A stretch of DNA of 64,000 bases from Pegea sp. RAD2-039 (taxonomy: Eukaryota; Chordata; Thaliacea; Salpida; Salpidae). Within the stretch, counting starts at the first letter, position 1. Each line of letters starts with the position of its first letter. Below are positions 13,801 to 26,272 of the stretch, in pieces. The DNA lies in the NCBI GenBank assembly GCA_034620365.1, contig JAQGEQ010000179.1:620001-684000 (forward strand), in the 5' to 3' direction. Position numbers and translations under genes: made by a program. Below the pieces are notes generated by a model that worked only from the letters and a program-made list of their open reading frames with translations, made no database searches and was not told where the DNA came from.

Positions 13801-14973
13801 TGCAGTTTAATGAAGTTAGTCTATTTAACTTGATGTACAAAGTGTTGTAATACCAACCAGCCTTTGTTCATTATTCTGTTGATGTTTAAAAATGTTGCAT
13901 CTTTTGTTTCGTCAACTTATGTTTGCTTAACTCAGTTCTTTGAATTAAAACTCTTTTGAAAAGTATCAAATTACTTGAAGTTTATTTCTGGATTCACATA
14001 TCACACCAATTATATTGTTTATTAGTTCTTGGGTGAAATGCTGTTGTAGAAATATTTCTCTTCATCGTCATCCGTATAAGTTTGTTTTCTTCACTTAAAT
14101 GTATATTAGATGATGCCCTTTCATTCTAGAATTTAGCAACTGCATCAACTTCTTAGTGATATGTCAACAAAGTATTGCTGACTAAAACCTAATTTGTTCC
14201 TTACACGGATAATTTCATCTCTTACTTTGCAAAAATGTCTAATTAATTTGCTTGGTCTCAGATATTGAAAATTAACATTGATGAAATGTTATTGATCAAA
14301 ATGAACTTTAATTTTGACACATTTTTGTTGTTCTCTTTCTGATGATATTATTTTATGTTAAGAGCCTCTTATATCCAATCTAACAAGTCATCACTAGCCG
14401 TCAAAGCACTTCAGCATAAAATCACTGATTTTCAATTAATATTTGTGATTTAAACGTTTGATTAAATCTTATTTTGATATATATGTGTGACGTCGATGTA
14501 ATCGATGTTAACTTTTCACTTGCACGCCTACTTTAAAGCAATTCCAATGTAATTTTGTGTTAAATAAACTTTCTTTATTGAACCACAAATCACAAAAGAT
14601 AATTTTAAACAAACAACACGTTCTGTTGTTGGAAACTCTGCTTACTGCGACTATCTTTTTGCAATTTCTCACAATAATAACTACTCTCAATGACCTTTAA
14701 CAACGCACTTAACAAATTTGTCATCTGCTGATCAATTTTTTTTCAACAGTTGTAATCAATAACTAATTGATTTGAAGGAAACATCTAAGTCATCTTGTAG
14801 TCATCAATTACAACCACTTTCAATACCGCTGATTTAAAATTGTGTTTTGAGTTTTCTATAAATCAAATTTGCTATCATCTTCTTTTCTGCTGATTTTATA
14901 TTTGAAATTTTCTTTTACAGATGACTTAACTCGCAACTTACAAAGTGTTCTGATGGTAGTGCCTCAAAAATAA
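10868..14973 (+). CDS. LAT-type amino acid transporter, SLC7 light chain
   Basis: A 12-helix plasma-membrane amino acid exchanger of the APC superfamily, in the SLC7A5-A8 (LAT / y+LAT) group that pairs with an SLC3 heavy chain. Ten exons close in frame to 477 aa: 10868-11315, 11378-11503, 11646-11751, 11860-11904, 12193-12316, 12614-12717, 12844-12940, 12994-13143, 13207-13387 and 14921-14973. Helix 1 carries the substrate motif GTIIGSGIF; further family signatures are [52 protein letters not shown] and the C-terminal LMVVPQK. A cysteine in the loop after helix 3 (FPCSEENPE) sits where LATs form the disulfide with 4F2hc. The ATG is the first in the exon and the length is typical for the family. 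Intron 9 (13388-14920) is far longer than the rest. The exact paralogue and substrate cannot be fixed. Confidence 0.93.
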
Positions 14974-16799
14974 CTTCCACAAAACTTCACATCTTCAAAG
15001 CTTAAGTCTTCACCGACCTGAGCTTGGAACTAAATATGTTTTATCAAAATTGTTTTTCATAATTTTGAAAACTTTTAACGTTTCTTGTAGTTATTTAAAT
15101 GTTTTCTTTTCAATGTGTTTTATAAAAAGATCTCGTTTTAGCTTATTGAATCTTGGTACTGTAAGCTTCAAGAATATTTCTATTTTAAAGTAACTATTTT
15201 TGCTTATGGTCAAGTAATGAAATGCAATATATATTCATTTATACACAAAAGTTAGTTTTCTTTCAAACGCTGCTAACTATTCAGAAACTTCACTTTTATA
15301 GAGATCTTATTGTTTTAATGATAGATAGCCTAACTTCTAATCAAACAATATAGTTTTTATAAATTCATATACAAGATCATATTACGGTGTTTATCAGCCT
15401 CAAAATATTTGTAAAACTTTTTTTCAACTCTGTAATAGACTAAAAAGTACCATTAACATCTTAATTTAGTAATTTTTATTTGTTGGTTCCTTTTCATCAA
15501 CATGTAAATCAAACTGACAACTAATTTAGAGTTCTGCTTGCTTGGTTTCAATTCAATTTCTCGTTGTGTTATTTATTTGGTGATTTGATGATACAGATTG
15601 TGCTGATTACTTGTATATGGTGATTTAGAATTTTTATTTATTGTCGAGTAAAGTATTAAGTTTGAATATTTGTTGAATCGTGAGTTGTGAGTCACTTGTG
15701 AATAAAGTCGAGTTTATTTGTTGTTTCAAATAAATAAATCAAATTAGTTATATAAGATTAAACTCTGTTAAATAAAATTTATTAAGACTTATATTTATTC
15801 ATTTCATAACTTCTTCTGTTTTATAATTATCTCTTGTTACATAATCGTTGTTCAGATTAAAATATTTTACAAAATGTGTTTATAATTTTTTAAACTCCCG
15901 TATTAGCTTAGTTTATTCAAAGATTGAAGCTCAATGTTATCTGCATAATAGGTCGACTTATCTGTTTGCAACTATCTGCTAATGATAAGAAAACAAATTC
16001 AAGTATTTAAATAACTCTGTTCAATATTTACAAAATTGTCAAATTACTTGATAGATTAGTTAGTTTAAAAACTTTTATAATAAGTTTTTGGTCTAATTTA
16101 TTGCAAGCATTACAAATAGCCGAAAAGTTAATTTTTTACAATTTGATTAATCCTGCAATTTAAGGTAAATCAATCTTTTGCAAATCTTTTGAATTTATTT
16201 CATAAAAGAAACCTGTTTAACGATAATTTTAATCAAAAAATTATTTCAAATAAATTCCAAAATAGAAATAACCAAGCTTTCGCTTAGATTTAACAGTTTC
16301 ATCTTCAAAACGTTCATTAGACAGAAATGTAAAAATCGAATTTGTACTTGGAAAGATTTTTTTAACTCGATATTTTATATATGTGGTAGAAGTTTTAAGC
16401 TTCGACATATGTATAAAATTAGATTAATTTTTAGATTAAATCTAAAGATTTGCTTAAAAAGTTAGTCTGTAAACTTTTAATGTTTGTTTAAACAATAATT
16501 TCGAAACTGGTTAAAGCTTGTGTAGACTTGTGGTGAAAATAGTAATGTAAAATAGATATCATAAAATAGAAATATTTTGCCTTAAATTAAGTGATTTGAA
16601 TTAATTCTATTTTGATAGAAATGTATTATATAAATTTAAACTTATATGAAATCATTTTTTTAATCTTTGTCATTTGCTTATAAACTTAAATAAGAAAATA
16701 ATCTTTTAATTAGTTCAATTTTTTCAATAATTTACAATTGAAACTATTTTTTATAATGATTGTTAGAATCTTCTTTTAACTTTTACCTTATTTCTAATT
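14974..16799. other. Intergenic, no gene seen
   Basis: AT-rich DNA holding the 3' untranslated region of the SLC7 gene. No further coding exon or recognisable repeat was found. Confidence 0.5.
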
Positions 16800-17148
16800 A
16801 AATCAAAAAGCATATCTTCCTATACCGGACAATTAAACCCTGGATCCAACAGCCATCAGACATTAACATGTCAGACTCTCTCGAGCTCTTCAAGCTCTGA
16901 AGTTGAATCGTTTTAAAATTGCTACAATTTTTACTTCAAAACTGTGATTTGTTTCACTTTTTTATGTTATTAGCATTTCTGTGTATTGTATTGTACGAGG
17001 ACTCCTAAGATATATATATTATATCTATGCTTTTCTGTTTTTCCATCTTGATTATATAATATACATATTATTTGTAAAAATGTGTGTTAGCAAGGGGTGC
17101 TCTTTTCACGCACTCTTCTCCGCGTTTATTGTAATAAATAAATAATTT
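16800..17148 (+). mobile_element. LINE fragment, 3' end of reverse-transcriptase ORF and tail
   Basis: The broken reading frame (about RTIKPWIQQPSDINMSDSLE, then LNRFKIATIFTSKL and a stop) matches the C-terminal end of the element at 33475-34360 (ISESLKLF...LNRYDIANIVISKL). The 3' tails also agree: AATGTGTGTTAGC, a short pyrimidine-rich middle, then CGCGTTTATTGTAATAAATAAATAA. The fragment carries an in-frame stop after LELFKL, so it is dead. Confidence 0.8.
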
Positions 17149-19100
17149 TGTTTCAAGCTGAAAACAAAATAAATCTAAATATTTAGTTTTAAAAAAAGAT
17201 TAATCATTTGTTTATGTTTATATTTACTATAAACAGCGTGAATAAAACGACTAGAAAATTTTCTTTCTGAAAATTTATCGATTTTATGTCGGTATATGAT
17301 TAAATGTAGCTGTTGATAAATAAAAACTAGTTAAATATCAGAAGCAAAACCAAACAGAAATTATTACTGCTAAATGCTTTGAATAAGAAGTTCGGCAACA
17401 AAACTAACTAACTTTTTTAATATCATACAAATATTTTTCTTTTTAAATGATTTAGTTAGACCAAAAGACTAAAATCAAATTATATAAATGGAACAAAATC
17501 GGCAAAACTTTCACAGCTCATAGTGAATTACTGAAAATCAATGTTTAATGATCATTAAAAAGGAAATAGTACTCGGTGTCAAAAACTTTACAAATTTTTA
17601 TTCAAACTAATAGTTGTATTTTTCTATGAAATTGTATGTAATAGCTAATTATGTATTTTCTTCTTGATAATTCAAAATAAGAATAATTAAAGTTACAAAA
17701 GATTTTTTATAATTTGAATTTGAGATTAAAAAGACCAAAGCAAAAATAAAATCGATTTAGAAAAACCATTTTTCATCACAATTTAATGTTCAAATATACT
17801 GATACTTAATTCTTCTTGTTCTTAGTTCAAATTTATTATCGATTGTTGTAAAAAATCTATTTCATAAAATAATTTACTCTGAAAAATATTTCTTAAAACT
17901 TTATTGTTTTAATTTAGTTGTTGAAAATTAGAAGTGAATACTGAAAATTGAAAATTATCTTAAGTTAAATAAATTGAATACTTTGTAGGTAGCCTTATTA
18001 ACCATAATTAGTCTCTTAAATAGTAATTAAATCAAAGAAAATATATTTTTACAGATTTTTGAATATATACTCTAGTTATTGATAGAAGTTGACATTAAAA
18101 TTTCAACAACGTTGAAAGTTAATTCAATTTATGTACAGCGAGCTAAGTAATATACCAAAAAAATCGATGAAGTAAATCTAAATGATCTTATTATTCTCTC
18201 AAGTTTTTTTGCAAATATCTCGCAACCATCAATATTTAAAAATGAATTTATAAAAACATTTTTCTAAACATATAAAGATGTAAATAAGTAGTTTCAAATT
18301 TTTGAAATTTAGTTTTCACGGGACTTAATTTGAACCTATTGATATCTTAATCATATTTTCAATATGTGTTTCAGTAAAAGTTGAAGGTCGGAAATATTAA
18401 ATTCACTTACTTATGATTCCCTAGATCTCAACAGTTACCACCTGTTGACACTTATAAGCTTCTACCATTAGAACAGCAAGAAATATAAATGTTGTTGGGT
18501 TGAATTATGTTGTACAACTCTGGGGTAAAAATATCAAACTTCGATCCTTTAAGATATATCTCAAAGAAATTTGTTCTACAGACTGATTTTGCATTTCGTG
18601 GTTGTAGATACTTAAAACTAACAAACTAAAGTTCAGCAACACTTAAGCTAGTGTATGTAATCAATCTGTATGATATACAAAAGATTGTCCTATCACATAC
18701 TAAATGTCGTTTTAAGTGAGCTTATACCGGCAAGTATGAATACAATATCTTTTGTTCAGCTTAAAACAGTGTTATTCCGTGTTTATTATCATTTGTTATG
18801 TGTGCAATTTAGAATACAAACAATTCCTATCAAACATTTGCTTTTTTTACAATTTATTGTTTCATAATTTTTCTTAAACCATTGCCAATAGTTTGGTTGA
18901 TCATAGAAGCTTAGTGCATTATTTTTTCAGTGATTAAATGTTGTTGATATGCATAATATATAATTGATGTTTTCTATAATTTAATGTAACTTAGATATTT
19001 ACATTTAGATTTTATTTCTAATATAAAAAGTAGATAAACTGACAGAACCAAGAGTGCTGTCTATAAGCCCCAATAGTCTGTATTACCAAGAAAAAGTATT
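17149..19100. other. Intergenic, AT-rich, no gene seen
   Basis: Only short random ORFs are present, and none joins to a splice-consistent neighbour or resembles a protein I know. Confidence 0.45.
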
Positions 19101-19855
19101 ACAAGTAGAAATTTACCAACTTCCTAAAAGAGTGTAGGTCGAAATGGATTGATAAGATCAAATTTGTAGCGCTCGTTAATTGCACCGCTAAAGATGTGAG
19201 GCAGCACTTGAGATTACTTTAAAGTACTTTGAAGGAGTTTTTGTGTAAAATAGGGTACTAGACAATACTAGAAAATAAGTCCTAAATCACATGATTTGAT
19301 AAATCGTCATGCCGAGTCGGGTTTCATGTTTCAAATTAAGATAGAAAAATAAATCGGGCCTGTGATCTTCAAGATGAATCGTTTGAAAAACGGTAAGATA
19401 TAAGCAGTTCAGTGAGAGTAGCAGACCTTATGAGTTGACAATTTGTTGTGCTAAGTTGAGAAACTATTTTAAATATGAACAAAAAAGGCACCAAAGTCGG
19501 CCATATGACCTTACAATGAGGTCATCCAAAAAGCAGTCGAGTAGGAAGAGAAACGAGAAGACTGCTATGATTACCCAAGCCTTTAAGTACTCGACTCAAT
19601 ATTATCAAAAAGAAGTGAATTTTGTGGAAGTCATGAAAGCTAAGACGGAAGGGACGACCTGGGCGAAGTGAGTTTGATCTACACGGTTAAGGGGAGGGCT
19701 TACGCGTTCAAGCTACTGATAAAAGCGTTAGAACAGACCTTTCCAACTGAGGCAACCGACGACAAAGAGAAAAGAGGTTACATAAATCCCACGATACTAC
19801 CAATATTTGACAGACGCTTTTTTGCGCTTGAATTTTCCTGTATACTGTTTTGATT
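19100..19855 (+). other. GC-richer block with two overlapping short ORFs, unrecognised
   Basis: The composition differs from the surrounding DNA. Two open frames, 19435-19671 and 19668-19853, overlap by 4 bases; the first is rich in Lys and Arg (RSSKKQSSRKRNEK), the second has no known motif. A decayed mobile-element ORF is possible but I see no catalytic motif. I would not call either a gene. Confidence 0.25.
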
Positions 19856-19924
19856 CACATTCTTCTTTTGCTTGGTGTACAACTATTTAGTAAGACAGCT
19901 CAGAGGACAATGTAATGATTAGGA

Positions 19925-20003
19925 AAAAGAAGATATAGAATTAGAGGATATAGAACTAGAGGATATAAAATTAGAGGATATAGAATTAGAGGATATAGAT
20001 ATA
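19925..20003 (+). repeat. 15-bp tandem repeat, about 5 copies
   Basis: Imperfect units of the form AGAGGATATAGAATT follow each other. One strand gives a Ser-Ile-Ser-Ser-Asn-type ORF, which is an artefact of the repeat. Confidence 0.8.
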
Positions 20004-20489
20004 GCTCCGTTTTCAGTATAAAAATAGGTACAAAGCTTGATGATCTTAGCCCAAATATCAACATTATTGTAAAAGCTTTGTTGTGAGCAAATGAGTTTAT
20101 AAATTGAACTTACCGTTAATGGCTCAAACATTTACGAGCCAACATAAAAACTAATTCAGCTATTATTTTGTGGGCTCAGGTAGATTATTTATTTTATCTA
20201 TCAATTCTATTCAACATTTGGCTGCATATGACAAATTATACAGCTCTTGTAGCGAACGCAAACAATATGAATGCAGAAAAATGACAAAAAGGTCTTAAGT
20301 ATAAGAGTTTAGCATAAAGTAATGTAGAAAAGGAAAATTGAATAATTTTAATAATCATTTTAAAAAAATACTACAAAAAAAAAAGAACACTACAGAGGCA
20401 TAGGTAAATATAAGTCATAATTTGAAAACAAAATAACAGAATAAGTGCAGAAAATGAAAAGACTTATTGAAAAAATACTTAAACCATAT

Positions 20490-20870
20490 TTATTAAACAA
20501 AAATTTAAAATAGGTGATAGATTTTGACGTAATGATGAAGTCTAGAAGAAGATTCCAAACCTTGGTCACCTTACCAAAAAAGATGTTAATCCACTGGGTG
20601 TTATTAAAGTTGTTTAGTGGGTTAATTTTTAATAAAGAGCCTCTGAGGACGCTTGAAAGATTGTAATCTTAAAAATGGGTATTTTAAAAAACTATAAATA
20701 ATAGTAATCAAATAGCAGTATGAGATCGGAGATATTGCACGAATTTTATATTAAGCTTATAGCGATGGTCTTTGTACGAAAAGAAAAGTATGCCAGATTT
20801 AAAAGAAAGCCTTTTTAGTCTTTCTATCTTTGAAGGGATTCAAGCTCTATAATATTTTTTCAAGGTGAGA
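20490..20870 (-). mobile_element. Decayed LINE fragment, second family
   Basis: On the minus strand, broken frames read like the C-terminal region of a non-LTR reverse transcriptase. There is a segment about RALESLQR, then KTIAISLI, then LSSVLRGSLLKINPL, then VTKVWNLLLDFIITSKSITYF. The last piece has the W-N-x-L-P-like pattern typical of these proteins, with the proline lost. It differs in sequence from the family at 16.8, 33.5 and 56.4 kb. Several stops and frame changes make it a fossil. Confidence 0.6.
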
Positions 20871-22285
20871 ACTCCATAAGGAAAGGTTGAACTCTCAAAT
20901 ACTTCTGGCTTAAAAAAATAGGTTTTTATATTTTAGAAGTACTTGAATATTTACTGCATTGCAACAATTGATATTTTTTATTTACAAACGTGCAGTTAAG
21001 GTTTATTTGCGTCGATTCTTTAGCAGACTGAACTTTCTATGATATTTTCAAAGCATTATGCAATTTGTGAAATATAATTTCGTTTTACATTTTAGAAATT
21101 TCAAAACAAAATCGTAAGTGTTGAAAATTTTTAATATATCCAGTGGAGTAGCGGCAGTCTCAGTAGGGTAAGCACAGGTTGGAATTTTTTTTCCAACTCT
21201 ATCACTAAATCAAAATCTATAATCTCTTTTAAAAAATTGTTTTAAAATGATTTCAGTAATTTTTTAACTAGTGATATACAACACTTTCTTCACTTATTTT
21301 GGGGTATTAAATTTTTGGTTCACAATTTATATTTTACTGATGCCTTTGCAGAGTTTATAGTTTCTCTATAAAATTTATGTAAAATTGTGATATTTAAAAT
21401 CTTTTCATTATCTTTCCGTTCTTATTGTTTTATTTTTGTTCGTTATATAAGCTGTAGAATTTGTCACTCGCAACCATGCGTTCAATAAAAAAAATAAATT
21501 AAAAAATTGTTTTAAGTCGAGTCTTAAGTTAAAAAATGTCTGATTTTTACATATATTCTAACCTTTTATTTTCAATTTCTTTTTAGAAATAGGTTCTTCA
21601 CCCTTAATTAGGTAGTTGTTTGATAATATTTCAAACAGTTGAAGGAGAAAGTCGCCGGTAGTAATACACTTTATCGAATGGGCGAAATATGATACTTTAC
21701 TGAATCTTTTTAAACTAAGTAATGTAATATCTTCAATGTAGTTTCATTTATTATTTCTATTATTTTCTGTAAAAAGAGCCCAATAATTGTAACGTTTTTA
21801 TTTTAATTATTTATCCTTTATAAAAGTTTTTTTTTAAAGAAATAATCTTAACACTTTAAATCTATAATATATGTTAGTTTTTTTTATAATTTTTTATTTG
21901 CATATTTACCTTAAATATATCTTACAAATAAGCTTTAGTAGAAGAAAAAAAAAGGAATGATCAAAGTGTAAATGTTTTTAAAATGTAAAATTCTACTTCT
22001 ATTTAAAAGTTTTTTTATTCTTGATATTATTTACATATTTAATTTATTTTCTTACACATTTTTCATTTCAATAAATAAAATAATGATTTTGTTCATTTTT
22101 ACTATTGTAAAATTTAACCACACAACTGAACAAATATATGATGTAAGATTATGTAATATATGATTGTAATAATAATGAGTTATTCAATATCTTGTTTCAA
22201 ATATTCGATTAGATACTTTGATTTGACCGACAATTTTAATATATTCACCATTTTTCACATTTCCAGATATTTTATATATACAAAA
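20871..22285. other. Intergenic, no gene seen
   Basis: AT-rich DNA upstream of the Ig-superfamily gene, presumably containing its promoter. Nothing else was recognised. Confidence 0.45.
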
Positions 22286-24968
22286 ATGGTTCAGCAACTT
22301 TTTTATTATTTTTGCTTATTTTCATTCCTAATGTCATCAGGTAATTTATGTTTGGTTTAATTTTAATTCTAATCTTTTCTTAACTACTTGTATTTATAAT
22401 TAGTAGTTGTCAGCGTGGAGGTTGTACAGAAAGTTGATGGTATTGATGGTGGTAATGTGACATTATCTCTGAGAAACCCAACCAACCAAGATTTCATAGT
22501 TTGGTTTGTACAATTTTTTATGTAAACTTCATTAATTTTGCTTTGAAACAGTTTGATGGTTATACTACAATCTTGAAATAAAATTTCTTAATTTTTTTCA
22601 TCTTTAATTATTAAATTTAAATAAGTAAAATTTATTTTCTTTTTTAAAACGATCATTGATAGGAATGTCAAGTATGATAAGGAATCGAAGCATATTATTT
22701 ATCTGAAAGTCCAAGAAAAAAATCCACACAAAATTATTGAAAAGGTTTATTTATTTCTATTATTATATATTATGTTTTTTATTTAAAATTTACTAATAAA
22801 AGTTATGCAAAATAATCTTGTAATGCTTGTTTGAAGTTATAGGTATCAGTTTTAAGTGAAATTTTCAAATATTTAGATATAAAAGTCTTACTGAGTTCAT
22901 TATAGTTAGATTTTAATTGATTTCTTTAACAAGTTTTATTAAGAACCCTATAATCATTACTGAACTGGTTTACTACAAAATTTTTGTTAATCATTTATTG
23001 AGTTATGCCTTCTACTTGTATAATAGTTCAATAAGTTCTTAATTTCAAGTATATCTGTAAACAGAAAAATCATTTAAAGTTTGATTATAACTGAAATCTC
23101 GATTTGTTTTTCTATTTATTCTTGTTTTTTAGGGAAAGTTTCAACTTGGTGCCAATGGTGTAGATCTTATCATTTTAAATTTAAACTTTAGAAATGATAC
23201 TGGAAATTATACAGCTGAATTGTATGGTGATGGAAACAGCCGCAGTGTTTACAAGTTTGAACTAAATGTTTATAGTATGTTGCCTTCTATTGTTGTTCTC
23301 ATTAAATGTTTATATATCTGCTTCTAAATGAGATTTGTATTGTTTAGAACCGCCGCAAGAAATATCTTTTGCTCCTACTACCTTCAGAAACACGTTAACA
23401 CTCACATGTAGCACTATTGGTGGTTCTAAACCTCCTGCAAAGATAAATCTTTTGTACAGAAAGAATGGAGGAAAGATGGAAAAGATAGATGTCGTTGAGG
23501 TAAGAGAGTTTATTTACGCTTCAGATGGAACTAAGATTTTATCTGAAAATAAATTATTTGAAAATATGGCTGCTTGTAAATGCAACCATTCAATTCTTGC
23601 CACTAATTACATTTCCAAGTTTGTAATTTATTTCAAGTTTAGGGCGTTGGTTTTAAGCTATAGTGTGACGTTTATTTGCCTTTTAAAATGTTTTTTACTG
23701 CTTTGTCTGCAGCTAAATCAGCTTTATTTGGGTGTAAATGGTTACAAAGACAGCGAAGCGAGAAAAAATGTAGAAAATATTGGCAAAGGCAACCAAGGAG
23801 ATACATACAAATGTCAAGTTATCAATGCGAAAACTAAAACTACATTAGAAAAGAATTTCACTTTAGGTACTTATCCCTATTTTTAAACTACCTTTGAAAT
23901 ATTTTTGTTTCTTTTCCAGTTGCACCGTCAGTCAGATATGGGTCGTTAACTAAATTTTCTTGGCTTGGAGACCGCGAAATAGTTCGTAAGTTCTTACATA
24001 CTTATATTATGAAACACTTGTCAACTTTTGCCCGTTTCATCTAGTTGCTCAGTACGCTTCTCAAGCAGAATCAGATGATTTAAGTAACGTAAGAATGACA
24101 GTTGAACCTTTCAAATCACTTTATCTCCGAAACGAAACAATCACATTTTTTATTGATTCACTCCCTAATGGGATCTTTCCATCGCCTTCGTAAGCAAATT
24201 TTTGATGACTCAAGTGCAGCTTTTTATCAGTTTTATCAAATTACAGTTACGAATGGTATGTTCAGACCACTCACCAGCCAAAGTTACACAAAATCAGTGA
24301 ATATTTTGATTATACATTAGTAACAAATGCAACAGTGTTTTGTGTTGTCAAGAATGTGATTGGAGAAGTGGTTTTGTCGATGAAAGTGCCTGTCAGCTCC
24401 GGTTAGTTGTTAATTGCTTTGAATTTCATTTTGTTGACTATTTACCAAATTAAATCATGATCTACTAATCAAGAAATTTGTTTGTAGAATACGCAACTAC
24501 TAATTTGCGGTTACGACAAGCAAGCAGCTCACAAACCACAACTATTGTAGTTGTTGTGCTTGCCTTGTTTGTTATTGGAGCTTGCATTGTTGGAGTCGTT
24601 ATTTACAACAGAAAAAAAGGAAGATCTTATCCTGTGGAAGATTTCCCTGTCATGAAAATAGATGATGAAGAGAAGTAAGTGCTTCAAGATTTCTGCTTCT
24701 CTTTCTAATTGAATTCTTCGTAACAGAGCACCAAGTTTACCACAGCTCGGTACCTCACATCAGGTAGACACAAGTTTCATTGAGGGTTTGCTCAAAATTC
24801 AACTTTATTGTTTTACAGTCAATTGATGAAAATGAAGGGTTTGCTTCAGACAATAATGAAGAAGGTTGGATTTATGAGAACTCAAATCTATCAAAGCAGC
24901 AAGCAAATAGAAGAAGTCTCATCAGCCTGGGTAGCTCTATCAGTGGAGCAACAGTGATTATCGAATAA
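22286..24968 (+). CDS. Ig-superfamily type I membrane protein
   Basis: A cell-surface protein of unknown partner. Twelve exons close in frame to 474 aa: 22286-22340, 22404-22503, 22663-22744, 23133-23274, 23348-23499, 23713-23866, 23920-23985, 24045-24189, 24247-24401, 24488-24674, 24727-24763 and 24819-24968. It starts with a signal peptide (MVQQLFYYFCLFSFLMSS). The first Ig-like domain has the V-set FIVW tryptophan and D-T-G-N-Y-T but lacks both disulfide cysteines. The second (LTLTCS ... DTYKCQV) has the canonical pair. A third, more diverged Ig-like domain (YEWYVQ ... TVFCVVKN) precedes a single helix (TIVVVVLALFVIGACIVGVV, basic stop-transfer) and a cytoplasmic tail of about 95 residues, acidic then serine-rich. 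Many NxS/T sites are present. The layout resembles CD2/CEACAM-type adhesion receptors in form only; orthology is not claimed. Confidence 0.85.
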
Positions 24969-26272
24969 ATATTTTTGTTTTTTCTCACCACCTTGCCATC
25001 TAACACGATTTTTTCTATATATTTCTAATTTCTGTTGTTTTTCAATTTTCTATCAAGGCCTCACACATTTGATGATCAATTGTATATATGCAAGCACCGA
25101 TAATCATTTTGATGATTGAAAGCTTTTTGCTTCTCACCAGTTGCCTTTTGTAGTTTCTATCTTTACCTTCCTATCGTGTTTTAATTTTTTAAATTCTAAA
25201 TGATAGATGAATTATCTGAAATTTATTTTCAGCAAGCTTTAAAAACAATCTCTGGTGCTCATTATTTATTGAGATGTTTCTCAATCGTTTTCATATTGAA
25301 ATGAAATGAGGCATTTTTTGTAAAACCGTGTTTCTTCTATCCTAACCCCTCCATTTTCTAATTCTTAATATTTATGTAATAATAAAATAATGATAAATAT
25401 CAGATAAATGTTTATTTGATAAGTTGTTAAATAAAAGTTTGAATTTTTTATTAATAAAACTCAGAAATAAAAATAAATTGAAAAAATTAAGTTTCTATAA
25501 CAAACAAATGATAAAGGAAGTGATCCGCTCATGTTTACAGAGATTGAGTTGTTATATCAGTATTAGGTTTGAGATTAAATCTAATTCTAATAATTAGAAT
25601 GTTTGCTGTTTATATTTCCATTGGACTTTTTTTAATACCAGTAACTTAATGACAGTTGACATTAAAGTTTTCAAAGATTATTTATAGCTTACTCACCAAA
25701 TAGTATATAACATGTAAGATTTATTGGTTTCTGAAGTATTTTATCTGGCTGAGGTAAATTATTCAATTAAGAAATAAAAACTTGAAGTTAGTACAAAATG
25801 TTTACTAAGCAACCTTTTTATTTGTTCTAAAAATATTCTTAAAGTTTTTTTTAAACAAAATTTTTGACAAAGTACAACACTTTTGAAATACGTTTATTGA
25901 AATTAGTAAAATTTTACATCATAAGCATCAGTGTACAAATATTTAACTTAAATATAAAGACAGTAGGTTTATAATACAAACAAAGCTGTTCATACTTCTC
26001 GGAAAACTAACATTTAGTCATTTTTGTATCACTTAAATTTAAAGCTACTTATAATTTGTTTACTATTTATATCAAAACTAAATAACCTCTTAAAGTATTT
26101 TGCAGTTATGAGTGTCAAGTTCAAATTTTATTAAAAAACAATTTCTTATTTTAAATTATGACTAACAGAATATAAGTTTGCAAAATATGACCATGTATTA
26201 CCAATTATTTGTGTATGATATACAAGCAAGCATAATCATTACATGAAACATCTTAAAACTATTTCTAAAAAT
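24969..26272. other. Intergenic between convergent genes, no gene seen
   Basis: Holds the 3' untranslated regions of the Ig-superfamily gene and of the multicopper oxidase. An AATAAA-rich stretch around 25380-25440 may include polyadenylation signals. Confidence 0.45.

Noticed and set aside
19919-20131. Serine-rich minus-strand ORF
   Set aside because: The Ser-Ile-Ser-Ser-Asn run is only the translation of the 15-bp tandem repeat.
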